A stretch of DNA of 64,000 nucleotides from JAWXBK01 sp034439975 (lineage in GTDB: Bacteria; Pseudomonadota; Alphaproteobacteria; Dongiales; Dongiaceae), in contig JAWXBK010000075.1 of the NCBI GenBank assembly GCA_034439975.1, positions 1 through 64,000 of the forward strand, read 5' to 3'. Below the pieces are notes generated by a model. That model was not told the DNA's origin and made no database searches. It worked only from the letters and a program-made list of their open reading frames with translations. Numbering within the stretch: the first letter of the stretch is position 1; the number at the start of each line of letters is the position of its first letter. A program made the position numbers and the translations under genes. Below are positions 51,733 through 60,469 of the stretch, one piece after another.

Positions 51733-52780
51733 AGTCTCGCTACAGAATGTCAGCAAGCGCTTCGGCGACACCGAGGCGGTGCGCGAGCTGTCGCTGACCG
51801 CTGCCGACGGCGAGTTCATCGTCCTGCTTGGGCCGACCGGGGCCGGCAAGACCACGACGTTGCGCCTGATCGCCGGGCTCGAGCGACCGGATCACGGCCG
51901 GGTCACCATCGGCGGTGCCGACATGACGCGCACGGCACCGGCCGAACGCGATGTGTGCTTCGTTTTCCAGCAATATTCCCTCTATCCGCATTACAGCGTG
52001 TTCGACAATCTTGCGTTTCCGCTGCGCGCGCCGGGCCGCCGTTTTACGAAAACCGAGATCGACGCGCGGGTCCGCGAAGTCGCCGCGCTGCTGCGCATCG
52101 AATCGAAGCTCGGCAATCGGGCGACACAGCTCTCCGGCGGTGAGATGCAGCGCGTGGCGATCGGGCGCGCACTGGTCCGCAGCCCGTCGGTCTATCTGAT
52201 GGACGAGCCGCTCTCGTCGCTCGATGCCAAGCTGCGCGAGGATCTGCGGATCGAGCTCAAACGAATCCAGCGCGAACTGGGGGCGACGGTCGTCTATGTG
52301 ACGCACGATCAGCTCGAGGCGATGACCATGGCCGATCGCATCGGCGTCATGGCCAGGGGAAAATTGGTGCAGCTTGGTACGCCGCGCGACATCTATGAGC
52401 GACCGGAGAGCATCTATGTCGCGCGCCGGCTCGGCAGCCCGCAGATCAATTTGATCGAAAGCGACGCGCTCGCACTCACCGATCGTCCGTCGCGCGCGGT
52501 TACCACCGGCGTACGGCCGGAAGACATCGTGTTGAACCCGACTTCCGGCATCCCGGCGGAGGTGCTGGCGGTCGAGCATCTCGGTGTCGAAACCGTGCTG
52601 CTGCTCGGCGCCGGGTCGGACCGTCTTCATGCGCTGCTCGGCGTGCGCGAACCGCTCCGGGTCGGCGACCGCACCCGGATTACCGTGCGCGATGGCGCCG
52701 CGCTCTATTTTGACGCGGCCGGCAACCGGATCGGCGATGCTGACCGGATGCAGCGGCGGGAGGTGGCCAATGGCGCCTGA
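51725..52780 (+). CDS. ABC transporter ATPase 2
   Basis: A 351-aa MalK-type ATPase with Walker A GPTGAGKT, Q-loop FVFQQYSLYPHYS, signature LSGGEMQRVAIGRA, Walker B YLMDEPLSSLD, and switch His VTHDQLEAMTMAD. Its signature is more canonical than that of ATPase 1, so it probably drives hydrolysis at one composite site. ATG at 51725; overlaps dhaL by 11 bp. Confidence 0.93.
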   Translation: MAEVSLQNVSKRFGDTEAVRELSLTAADGEFIVLLGPTGAGKTTTLRLIAGLERPDHGRVTIGGADMTRTAPAERDVCFVFQQYSLYPHYSVFDNLAFPLRAPGRRFTKTEIDARVREVAALLRIESKLGNRATQLSGGEMQRVAIGRALVRSPSVYLMDEPLSSLDAKLREDLRIELKRIQRELGATVVYVTHDQLEAMTMADRIGVMARGKLVQLGTPRDIYERPESIYVARRLGSPQINLIESDALALTDRPSRAVTTGVRPEDIVLNPTSGIPAEVLAVEHLGVETVLLLGAGSDRLHALLGVREPLRVGDRTRITVRDGAALYFDAAGNRIGDADRMQRREVANGA

Positions 52781-53378
52781 CCGTCTGCAACGCCTGATCG
52801 ACGCGGCATCCGCGAACATCGCGGCACACGAGGAAGAGCTGACCACGCTCGATCGCGCGATCGGCGATGGCGATCACGGCGCGAATATGCGGCGCGGATT
52901 CGCCGCCATCGAAGCGGCGGGCGCCGAAATCTCAAGCCTCGAGTTCGGCGCGGCGCTGCAGAAGGCCGGCATGACGCTGGTAATGAGCGTTGGCGGCGCG
53001 TCGGGCCCGCTTTTCGGATCGCTGCTCATGGCGATGGGAAAGAGCGCGCCCGCGGTGCCGGCGAATGCGGCAGCCGTGGCGGCGATGCTCACGGAAGGGA
53101 TCGAGTCGGTCAAGAAACGCGGCAAGGGCGATGTCGGCGCGAAGACGATGCTCGACGTTCTGGTGCCGGTGCGCGATGCCATTGCATCGGGCGACGATCC
53201 GATTGCGGCGGCGCGGGCGGCGGCCGATGCCGGCCTCGCCGCGACCCGCGATATGAAGGCGACCAAAGGCCGGGCGTCGTTCCTGGGCGAACGCTCGATC
53301 GGCCATCTCGATCCCGGCGCGCGGTCGTCCGCGCTGCTGGTTCATGCGATCTGCGATGTACTCGAGGAAAGAAAATGA
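52770..53378 (+). CDS. dhaL: Dihydroxyacetone kinase subunit DhaL
   Basis: A 202-aa ADP-binding subunit of PTS-dependent dihydroxyacetone kinase. The Mg-ADP-binding aspartates lie in TLDRAIGDGDHGANM (about D28, D33, D35). The GGASGPLFGS loop and KGRASFLGERSIGHLDPGA segment are characteristic. In the known system the bound ADP is phosphorylated by DhaM and then phosphorylates the ketose held by DhaK. ATG at 52770; ATGA overlap with dhaM. Confidence 0.95.
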   Translation: MAPDRLQRLIDAASANIAAHEEELTTLDRAIGDGDHGANMRRGFAAIEAAGAEISSLEFGAALQKAGMTLVMSVGGASGPLFGSLLMAMGKSAPAVPANAAAVAAMLTEGIESVKKRGKGDVGAKTMLDVLVPVRDAIASGDDPIAAARAAADAGLAATRDMKATKGRASFLGERSIGHLDPGARSSALLVHAICDVLEERK

Positions 53379-53764
53379 ACGACTGCGTATCCATCGTCAT
53401 CGTGTCCCACTCGCCGGAGGTCGCCAGGGGTGCGGCCGACATGGTGCGCGAGATGGTCGGCACCGAGGTGCGCGTCGCTCATTGCGGCGGCAATCCCGCG
53501 GGCGGCCTCGGCACCGATGTTGGCGCAATCCTTCGCGCCATCGAATCGGTCTATGGTCCTAAAGGCGTCGCGATGCTCATCGATCTCGGCGGGGCGGAGA
53601 CCAACAGCGAAATGGCGATCGAAATGCTGCCCGAAGAGATGCGCAAGAACGTCGTCATCTGCAATGCGCCGATCGTCGAAGGCGCCGTCATGGCGGCGAC
53701 CGAAGCGGCCGGCGGCGCGTCGCTCCAAGCGGTGCGGGCGACGGCCGAGGAGTTCCTCTCTTGA
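53375..53764 (+). CDS. dhaM: DhaM-type PTS EIIA (mannose-like) subunit
   Basis: A 129-aa EIIA(Man)-fold phosphocarrier with the active His12 in VIVSHSPEVARG. The LIDLGGAETNSEMAIEML block fits DhaM. Unlike the E. coli fusion, HPr and Enzyme I parts are encoded as separate downstream genes. It passes phosphate to DhaL-ADP. Confidence 0.93.
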   Translation: MNDCVSIVIVSHSPEVARGAADMVREMVGTEVRVAHCGGNPAGGLGTDVGAILRAIESVYGPKGVAMLIDLGGAETNSEMAIEMLPEEMRKNVVICNAPIVEGAVMAATEAAGGASLQAVRATAEEFLS

Positions 53765-54057
53765 ACGGTATTATCGCGAAGTCCTGGGAGGCGTTCGGCG
53801 AAGCAGTGATCCGCGACCCGACCGGCCTTCATGCACGGCCGGCAGTCAAGCTGACCAGGCGCGCGAAGTCGCATCATGCCGAGATCGAAGTGCGCGCCGG
53901 CAGCGCCGGCACATGGATCAACGCCAAATCGCCGAACGCGGTGATGAAGCTCAAGGCTGGCAACGGCGAACGGTTGTACTTTCGGGCCCTGGGCGAGGAT
54001 GCCGCGGTGGCGATCGCCGCCATGGTGGCGCTGGTCGAGCAGGATTTCGATGGCTGA
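53761..54057 (+). CDS. HPr phosphocarrier protein
   Basis: A 98-aa HPr with the active His24 in DPTGLHARPAVKL and a conserved Ser site context (INAKSPNAVMKLKAG). The start codon is TTG, overlapping the dhaM stop (TTGA), with about nine extra residues before the fold. It relays phosphate from the operon's Enzyme I to DhaM. Confidence 0.93.
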   Translation: MNGIIAKSWEAFGEAVIRDPTGLHARPAVKLTRRAKSHHAEIEVRAGSAGTWINAKSPNAVMKLKAGNGERLYFRALGEDAAVAIAAMVALVEQDFDG

Positions 54058-55675
54058 ACCGATGCGCGAAATGGTGCTGAACGGCGTCGCGGCGTCGGAA
54101 GGGCTTGCGATCGGGCGATTGACGATCGACCGCAATGTTGCGGCCGGATCGCGGCGCGCCGGCAGTCCGATCGATGAGGCGATGGCGCTGGATGCAGCAC
54201 TCGTGCAGGCGCGCCGGCAGATCGCCGCGTTGATCGAAGCCGGCGACCAGGTCTCCGCCGATATTCTCGAATTCCAGCAGGCCTTGCTCGAGGACGACGA
54301 TCTGCTGGCGCCGGTGCGCGCGGCGATCGCAGCCGGCGCTGCGGCCGATACCGCCTGGTCGACTCATCTCGCCGGCGAGATTGCGGCCTATCGCGCGGGC
54401 GACGACGAGTATCTCTCGGCGCGCGCCGAAGATCTGTTCGACCTCGAACAGCGCGTGTTGCGTGCGCTGATGGGCAGCGTGGCACGCGCCCCGGTACCCG
54501 ATGCCGGTGCCATTCTGGTTGCCGACGAGCTGACGCCGTCGCGATTCGTCGAACTCGACTGGAGTCGCCTTGGCGGGGCTGCGATCCGTGGCGGCAGCCG
54601 GACCAGCCATGTCTCGATTCTTGCGCGGGCGCGCGGCGTGCCGCTGCTGGTGGGTCTCGAGGCCGGCGCCGATCGCATGCCAGACGGTGCGCTGGCGGTT
54701 CTCGACGCCGAGGCGGCGCGGCTGGTCGTGCTGCCCGGACCGGCAACGATCGAGGCAACGCGACGTCGCATCGGCGAGCGCGCGGTGCTCGATCGGACAG
54801 CGACCGCCGCGATCAACCAGGCAGCGGTGACAGCGGGTGGCGAGCGGATTCGCATCTACAGCAATGTCGACGATCCCGCCTTGCTCGATAATTTGTCGGT
54901 CGACAGCGTCGACGGCATCGGCCTGGTGCGCACGGAGTTTCTCTTTCACAAGGGCCATCTGCCCGACGAGGCAGCGCAGTTCGACGCCTATCGCCGGATC
55001 GTCGAATGGGCGAAGGGCCGGCCGGTCACGATCCGCACCCTCGATGCCGGCGGCGACAAGCCGATCGCGGGCGTCACCGAAGATGGCGAGGCCAATCCGT
55101 TTCTCGGCATGCGCGGCGTTCGTCTGTCGCTGGCGCAGCCAGCCTTGTTCGGTATCCAGTTGCGCGCGCTGGCGCGGGCGGCGGCGCTCGGACCCGTGCG
55201 GGTCATGGTGCCGATGGTGACCGTACCGACCGAGCTCGACGAGGTGCGGGCATTGATGCGATCGGCCATCGATGCGCTCGAGGCCGAGGGCGTTGCGCAT
55301 GCGACACCTTCGCTCGGCATGATGGTCGAGGTGCCGGCGGCGGCACTCACCGCCGAACGGTTCGATGCGGATTTCTATTCGATCGGTTCCAACGATCTGG
55401 TGCAGTACACGACCGCGGCCGCGCGCGACAATCCGGCGCTGGAAAAACTCGCCGATCCGCTGAACCCGGCCGTGCTCGAGCTGATCCGTCGCGTCGTGCA
55501 AGCGGGCGAGAGCCGCGGCGTCGATGTCAGTCTGTGCGGCGACATGGCCTCGCAGCCTTCGCTGATCGGGCCGCTCATCGATTGCGGCCTGCGCGCCTTG
55601 TCGGTCGCGCCGGCGCAGATCGGTCGCGTGAAACAGGCGGTGCGGCAGCATGCGGGGCGCACGGCGGCTGCATGA
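54050..55675 (+). CDS. ptsI: PTS Enzyme I (phosphoenolpyruvate-protein phosphotransferase)
   Basis: A 541-aa full-length Enzyme I. The HPr-binding N-terminal domain is followed by the swivelling phosphohistidine domain, with His187 in GGSRTSHVSILARARGVP. The PEP-binding barrel has FLGMRGVRLSL and the active Cys in VSLCGDMAS near residue 503. It autophosphorylates with PEP and charges HPr. A complete, operon-encoded Enzyme I makes the phosphorelay independent of a general PTS. ATG at 54050, overlapping the HPr gene by 8 bp. Confidence 0.95.
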   Translation: MAEPMREMVLNGVAASEGLAIGRLTIDRNVAAGSRRAGSPIDEAMALDAALVQARRQIAALIEAGDQVSADILEFQQALLEDDDLLAPVRAAIAAGAAADTAWSTHLAGEIAAYRAGDDEYLSARAEDLFDLEQRVLRALMGSVARAPVPDAGAILVADELTPSRFVELDWSRLGGAAIRGGSRTSHVSILARARGVPLLVGLEAGADRMPDGALAVLDAEAARLVVLPGPATIEATRRRIGERAVLDRTATAAINQAAVTAGGERIRIYSNVDDPALLDNLSVDSVDGIGLVRTEFLFHKGHLPDEAAQFDAYRRIVEWAKGRPVTIRTLDAGGDKPIAGVTEDGEANPFLGMRGVRLSLAQPALFGIQLRALARAAALGPVRVMVPMVTVPTELDEVRALMRSAIDALEAEGVAHATPSLGMMVEVPAAALTAERFDADFYSIGSNDLVQYTTAAARDNPALEKLADPLNPAVLELIRRVVQAGESRGVDVSLCGDMASQPSLIGPLIDCGLRALSVAPAQIGRVKQAVRQHAGRTAAA

Positions 55676-56103
55676 ACGACAACGCCAACGACATCCAGGA
55701 TCTCGACCAGGCGATCGCCGCCTATAAGCGGCTGTTGAAGGCGAGCCTCGATCGCCGGCCGTCGGGGACGCGCCAGCGGCTGGCCGCCGCACTCGGCACG
55801 CATAAGAGCTTCGTGTCGCAGATTACCAATCCGAACTATCGCGTACCGCTGCCGGCGCAGCATGTGCCGACGATCTTCCGCATCTGCCATTTCTCGCCCG
55901 AGGAGCAGCTTGAGTTCCTCCAGGCCTATCGGCAGGCGCATCCGGGCCAGTCGCTGCCGACGGCTGACGAAATGGATGGCGATACGCGCGTGCTGCGCAT
56001 CGAGGTGCCGGCGCTCGGCGATCCGAAGCGGCAGGCGGAAGTGATCGAGACGATTCAGGAATTCGCCCAGCGCGTGATAGCGCTCGCGCGGCGACGGGAC
56101 TGA
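55672..56103 (+). CDS. Helix-turn-helix regulator of the dihydroxyacetone kinase operon
   Basis: A 143-aa protein with an HTH-like region at about 33-75 (GTRQRLAAALGTHKSFVSQITNP) and a C-terminal helical part. The length and the RPSGTRQRLA start are not those of a classical XRE repressor. ATGA overlap with Enzyme I places it inside the operon, so autoregulation through the palindrome at 46988 is a reasonable guess. Confidence 0.75.
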   Translation: MNDNANDIQDLDQAIAAYKRLLKASLDRRPSGTRQRLAAALGTHKSFVSQITNPNYRVPLPAQHVPTIFRICHFSPEEQLEFLQAYRQAHPGQSLPTADEMDGDTRVLRIEVPALGDPKRQAEVIETIQEFAQRVIALARRRD

Positions 56104-56132
56104 CGCGGTCGTGAAAGGGCCGAGGGGCTGAC

Positions 56133-57122
56133 ATGAAAAAACTCATCAACAAAACCGACGACGTCTTGCGCGAAAGCCTGCTGGGGTTCGAGGCGGCGCA
56201 CAGCGATCTTGTCACGGTCAATCTGGCGCCGCGCTTCGTTGCCCGGCGGCAGCGCAAGGATCCCGGCAAGCCGGTCCTGATCTCCGGTGGCGGTGCGGGG
56301 CACGAGCCGCTCCATGCCGGGTTTGTCGGTCACGGCATGCTCGATGCCGCCTGTCCCGGCGAAGTGTTCACCTCGCCGACACCCGACCAGATGATGGCGA
56401 CGGCCGGCGCGGTCGATGGTGGCGGCGGCGTGCTGTTCATCGTCAAGAACTATGCCGGCGATCTGATGAATTTCGAGATGGCCGCCGAAATGATCGACGG
56501 CGCCGAGACCATCGTGACCAACGACGATGTCGCGGTCGAGGATTCGACCTATACGCAGGGACGGCGCGGTGTCGCCGGTACGGTGATCGTCGAGAAGATC
56601 GTCGGTGCCGCATCGGAAGCGGGCGCCGATCTTGCGAGCTGCAAAAAACTCGGCGAGCGGGTCAACGCGACGACCGGCTCGATGGGCGTTGCGCTCACCA
56701 GCGGCACGGTGCCGGCGGCGGGCCGGCCGACCTTCGATATCGGCGAGAGCGAGATGGAGATGGGTGTCGGCATTCATGGCGAGCCGGGACGCCGCCGCGT
56801 CGCGCTCGCCAGTGCCGACGAGATCGCCGCCGAAATGGTTGGCGCGATCGCCGAAGCGAAGGCATTGAAATCGGGCGAGCCCTGTCTGCTGCTGCTGAAC
56901 GGCATGGGCGGTACGCCGCTGCTCGAGCTCTATCTCATGTTCCATGCCGCGAAGCGCGAATGCGAAGCGCGCGGACTTCGGATCGAACGTTCGCTGGTCG
57001 GGAATTACTGCACGTCGCTCGACATGGCCGGCTGCTCGATCACGCTGACCCGGCTCGACGACGAGCTGGTCCGGCTCTGGGACGCGCCGGTCCATACCGC
57101 CGCGCTGCGCTGGGGAAACTAG
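56133..57122 (+). CDS. dhaK: Dihydroxyacetone kinase subunit DhaK
   Basis: A 329-aa ketose-binding subunit. His215 in GVGIHGEPGRRR is the residue that forms the covalent hemiaminal with dihydroxyacetone. GGGAGHEPLHAGF (His57) and KNYAGDLMNF (Asp110) complete the catalytic site. It is separated from dhaL, dhaM, HPr and Enzyme I only by the HTH gene. Related kinases also act on erythrulose, so the exact ketose is open. Confidence 0.95.
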   Translation: MKKLINKTDDVLRESLLGFEAAHSDLVTVNLAPRFVARRQRKDPGKPVLISGGGAGHEPLHAGFVGHGMLDAACPGEVFTSPTPDQMMATAGAVDGGGGVLFIVKNYAGDLMNFEMAAEMIDGAETIVTNDDVAVEDSTYTQGRRGVAGTVIVEKIVGAASEAGADLASCKKLGERVNATTGSMGVALTSGTVPAAGRPTFDIGESEMEMGVGIHGEPGRRRVALASADEIAAEMVGAIAEAKALKSGEPCLLLLNGMGGTPLLELYLMFHAAKRECEARGLRIERSLVGNYCTSLDMAGCSITLTRLDDELVRLWDAPVHTAALRWGN

Positions 57123-57223
57123 GCGAAACGCGCCGCGGCAATAGACGCGACTACGCTCTCGGAAAAGACGTCGCTTTCCCTTATAATCGTCCTTTCGCGA
57201 ACCTAGTACCGCGACGGGAGACG

Positions 57224-58084
57224 ATGATGGCCGAAACATTCCGGGTTGCCCTGGTCCAGAACTGCGCCGAGCGCGACATGGCGCCGTCGATCGTGCAGCT
57301 CGAGGGGTTGATCCGCGCCGCCGCGAAAGACGGCGCACATCTCATCCAGCTTCCCGAACTCGCGACCATGATCGAGCCGGACAATGCGGCGGTGCTGGCG
57401 AAGGCCAAACCGGAAGCCGACGATCCCGGCGTCGCGAAATTCCGCGCGCTCGCATCCGAACTCAAACGCTGGATCCATGTCGGCTCGCTGCTTATTCGCG
57501 AGAGCGGGCGCGACAAGGTCGTGAACCGCTCGTTCGTTCTCGATCCCGACGGCAGGGTGACGGCGCGGTACGACAAGATTCATCTCTTCGACGTCGCCAT
57601 CAAGGACGGGCAATACTATCGCGAGAGCGCGACCGTCGAGCCGGGCACGCGCGCCGTCATCGCGCTTCTGCCCTGGGGCCGCATGGGTCTCACGATCTGC
57701 TACGACCTCCGTTTCCCGCAACTCTATCGCGCGCTGGCCCAGGGCGGCGCGTCGATGATCGGCATTCCCGCGGCGTTCACGCACAAGACCGGCGAGGCAC
57801 ACTGGCATGTGCTGGTACGCGCGCGGGCGATCGAGACCGGCGCGTTCGTTTTCTCGGCGACGCAATGCGGCACGCACGCGGAAGGGCGGCGGACATTCGG
57901 TCATTCACTGATCGTCGATCCTTGGGGCGAGGTGCTCGCCGATGCCGGCGACACAGTCGGTGTCGTCAGCGCGACCATCGATCTCGCGAAGGTCGAGGCG
58001 GTGCGTTCGATGATCCCCTCGCTGCAGCACGATCGCCCGTTCAGCGGGCCGGTCGCCATCGCGACGCGCGACGCGGCGGAGTAG
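57224..58084 (+). CDS. Nitrilase-superfamily amidase (Nit1-like)
   Basis: A 286-aa carbon-nitrogen hydrolase with the Glu45-Lys118-Cys159 triad (IQLPELATM, ARYDKIHLFD, LTICYDLRFPQLYR). The closest functional group is deaminated glutathione amidase (Nit1/YbeM), inferred from the KIHLFDV and FPQLYR segments. ATG at 57224 or 57227, with GGGAG upstream. It is 101 bp after dhaK with no hint of a shared function. Confidence 0.9.
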   Translation: MMAETFRVALVQNCAERDMAPSIVQLEGLIRAAAKDGAHLIQLPELATMIEPDNAAVLAKAKPEADDPGVAKFRALASELKRWIHVGSLLIRESGRDKVVNRSFVLDPDGRVTARYDKIHLFDVAIKDGQYYRESATVEPGTRAVIALLPWGRMGLTICYDLRFPQLYRALAQGGASMIGIPAAFTHKTGEAHWHVLVRARAIETGAFVFSATQCGTHAEGRRTFGHSLIVDPWGEVLADAGDTVGVVSATIDLAKVEAVRSMIPSLQHDRPFSGPVAIATRDAAE

Positions 58085-58705
58085 GGAAGCAGCGCGTCAG
58101 TTCATTTCATCGTTTACACCCTTGTTCTGTTTCGTTCGTTCGATCGCTGCACGGCAGAGCCGCACCATCCGCTTTGCGCCGGTCGGACCCGGAGGTTCGA
58201 GCGGTGCGACACAGGGTGCCGGGCGTTCTCGGCCCGGCGGGCGCGCGTCCGAAGCCGCGACTTGTGGCTCTCGGGGCCGGGCCATCCCGACGGGCTTCGA
58301 CACCGTCAGGTCCTGGGATGGACGATGCCGCTGTGCCGGCACCGTGTCCTGGTCATCGCGCGCCAAGGCTATAACCGCAGAGCGCGAGGCCCGGCCCGTT
58401 CGGGCCGGCGGCCCCATTTACCTCAGGGGCCAGTCGGGGATGGCGCGGCTCAGCCGTGCAGCGATCCTCGGTCCTGAAAGACCTGCCGGAAGTTTACGGG
58501 ATCGGCGTCCATGAAACGCCACTCCCGGCGGAAATCCGGCACGCGCAATAACGCATATTACGCAATTAAAGTCAATTTTGGTCGGCGGAGCAAAAACCCG
58601 GGCGGCGCTGGCAATCGCCGCGTCGCTGACTACGTGAGGGAGGTCCGATGCGCGGAGCGCGCGGAAGAAACGCGCTGCACCGGCGCAGGGAACGGGAGAA
58701 CGGCA
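58085..58705. other. 621-bp region without a supported gene
   Basis: GC-rich with inverted GGCCCGGCCCGTTCGGGCC-like sequences near 58392-58410, and an AT-rich patch at 58546-58575 likely to hold a promoter for the small interrupted gene. Several overlapping open frames are Arg/Pro/Gly-rich and show no protein-like pattern. Confidence 0.5.
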
Positions 58706-59044
58706 ATGCAGGTCTCGAAATCGCGGTTCGGCGTCACGCTGATCGGACTGCTCGGCGTCGCGATCCTCTCGCTGCTTCTCTATCGCTCTTTGTGGGCGTC
58801 GTAGCCCGGTGAATGGGAGGCGTTCCGTACGGAAATGAGCGAGGCCTGCGCGGCCGGATCGGAGATGGGCGATCCGACCGTCACCGTCGATCCGTTCGGC
58901 ACGTCGAACTATGGCGTTGCGCTGGTCACTGGCTTGCGCGCGGGCGACACGGCCGAAGTCACGCTGGTCTGCGTCGCGACGAAATCGCCGGAGGGCCTGG
59001 TCGATGTTGAAGTGACGGGCCCGACCGGGGAATTCGTCGAGTAA
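58706..59044 (+). pseudogene. Small membrane protein gene interrupted by an in-frame TAG
   Basis: ATG at 58706 with GGGAG 8 nt upstream opens a frame with a transmembrane helix (FGVTLIGLLGVAILSLLLY), then TAG at 58802-58804. The same frame continues without further stops for 79 codons (PGEWEAFRTEM ... TGPTGEFVE) to TAA at 59042. The part after the stop looks like the body of an exported domain, so the intact product would be about 112 aa. A paralogous 3' fragment lies at 63833. ATG at 58835 could restart translation. Confidence 0.6.
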
Positions 59045-59179
59045 ACCGACCCACGAAAACAAGCAGGGGTGTGCCGTAACGGCCCGTCGCCGGGTTGCCA
59101 TCGCCAATCCGGCGCCGCAATACTGTCTTCGTTCGAGCGAGACAAACGAGAGTGCGCGACAATTTCCATTCCGCAACAG

Positions 59180-60268
59180 ATGGCGGCGGTCCAGCTCACC
59201 GCCCATGGCGGCACCGAGACGCTGTGCTATCGCGAAGATGTGCCGGTGCCGCTACCCGGCCCAGGCGAGGTGCTCATTCGCGTCAGCGCGGCCGGCATCA
59301 ACAACACCGACATCAACACGCGGATCGGCTGGTATGCGGCCGACAGCAATGCGGGAACCGCCGAGGCGAATGAATCGGGCCCGGCTGCGCCCGAAACGGC
59401 CACGCCCGAAAAGGGCGACTGGTCAGGGATGGGTCTTTCGTTCCCGCGAATCCAGGGCGCGGATGCGTGCGGCGAGATCGTCGCGACCGGACATGGCGTC
59501 GGGGAAGACCGCCTCGGCGAACGCGTCATCGTGCAGAGCTGCCTCCGGTCGCTCGCAAGCGGCAACTTTACGCCATGGCTCGGCTCCGAGCGCGACGGGG
59601 CCTTCGCGCAATTCGTCTGTGCGCCGGCGGCCGATACGTATTCCGTCCGATGCGATCTTTCCGATGCCGAACTTGCCGCAATCCCCTGCGCCTTCGCCAC
59701 GGCGGAAAACCTGATAAACCGCGCGAAGGTCGCGGCGGGCGAGCAGGTTCTGGTGACGGGCGCATCCGGCAATGTCGGCATCGCGGCGGTGCAGCTCGCC
59801 CGGCGACGCGGCGCGGATGTCACCGCCATTGCCGCTGAAGCCAAGTTTCCGGCGATCCGCGCAATCGGTGCGCGGCGCTGCGTGGGGCGCGATGCAGCGC
59901 TCGTTACGGCGCTCGGCGCGGCCAGCATGGACGTCGTCATCGACGTGGTCGGCGGGCCGCAATGGCCGGCGCTTCTGGAGGTCCTGAAGATCAAGGGGCG
60001 CTACGCGGTTTCGGGCGCAATCGGGGGCCCGATCGTCCAGATGGATTTACGGCCGCTCTATCTCAAGGATCTGACGCTCTATGGCTGCACGTCGCAGGAC
60101 CAGGAGGTCTTTCCGAACCTCGTTTCCTATATCGAGCGCGGCGAGATCAGACCGCTGGTCTCCCGGACCTATGCGCTCAGGGACATCGCGGCAGCGCAGG
60201 AAGAGTTCCTGTCGAAGACGCAGATCGGCAAGATCGTGCTGATCCCGCCGCCATTACGAGTGAGTTGA
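59180..60268 (+). CDS. Zinc-independent MDR (quinone reductase/alcohol dehydrogenase-like) oxidoreductase
   Basis: A 362-aa medium-chain reductase. The N-terminal GroES-like domain (GPGEVLIRVSAAGINNTDINTR) carries an insertion of about 40 residues (residues 55-95). The Rossmann motif is VLVTGASGNVGIAAVQLA near 195, with IDVVGGPQW further on. Catalytic zinc ligands are absent. ATG at 59180; upstream frame to 59069 is leader. It lies between the interrupted small gene and a ureohydrolase gene end, an arrangement that differs from the paralogous region at 63.9 kb. Confidence 0.85.
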   Translation: MAAVQLTAHGGTETLCYREDVPVPLPGPGEVLIRVSAAGINNTDINTRIGWYAADSNAGTAEANESGPAAPETATPEKGDWSGMGLSFPRIQGADACGEIVATGHGVGEDRLGERVIVQSCLRSLASGNFTPWLGSERDGAFAQFVCAPAADTYSVRCDLSDAELAAIPCAFATAENLINRAKVAAGEQVLVTGASGNVGIAAVQLARRRGADVTAIAAEAKFPAIRAIGARRCVGRDAALVTALGAASMDVVIDVVGGPQWPALLEVLKIKGRYAVSGAIGGPIVQMDLRPLYLKDLTLYGCTSQDQEVFPNLVSYIERGEIRPLVSRTYALRDIAAAQEEFLSKTQIGKIVLIPPPLRVS

Positions 60269-60304
60269 TAGCCGGGCGCGTGTGCCGTACGCCGAGCCGG
60301 CTGA

Positions 60305-60469
60305 CTAGCTCCTATACTCCACGCCCGGCAGCACGCAGAGCATCTCGAAAAGGAGATTGGCCGCGGTAAGCGCGGTGTTGCCGTACGGATCGCAGGGCGG
60401 CGCGATGTGCAGAGCGGCGATATCCCGGTCGACCACATCGTGCTGGAATTTGTCTGCAATGTCATGGCG
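60305..60469 (-). pseudogene. Copied 3' end of a ureohydrolase gene
   Basis: The frame encodes a ureohydrolase C-terminus, with the last 25 or so residues including NTALTAANLLFEMLCVLPG and ending EYRS-stop at 60305. The full gene is absent: the frame runs into the coding end of the membrane protein at about 60462. The same C-terminus recurs at the right window edge. Confidence 0.75.

Noticed and set aside
58097..58514. Overlapping open frames in the 621-bp gap
   Set aside because: All are Arg/Pro/Gly-rich with no ribosome site, domain or conserved pattern.
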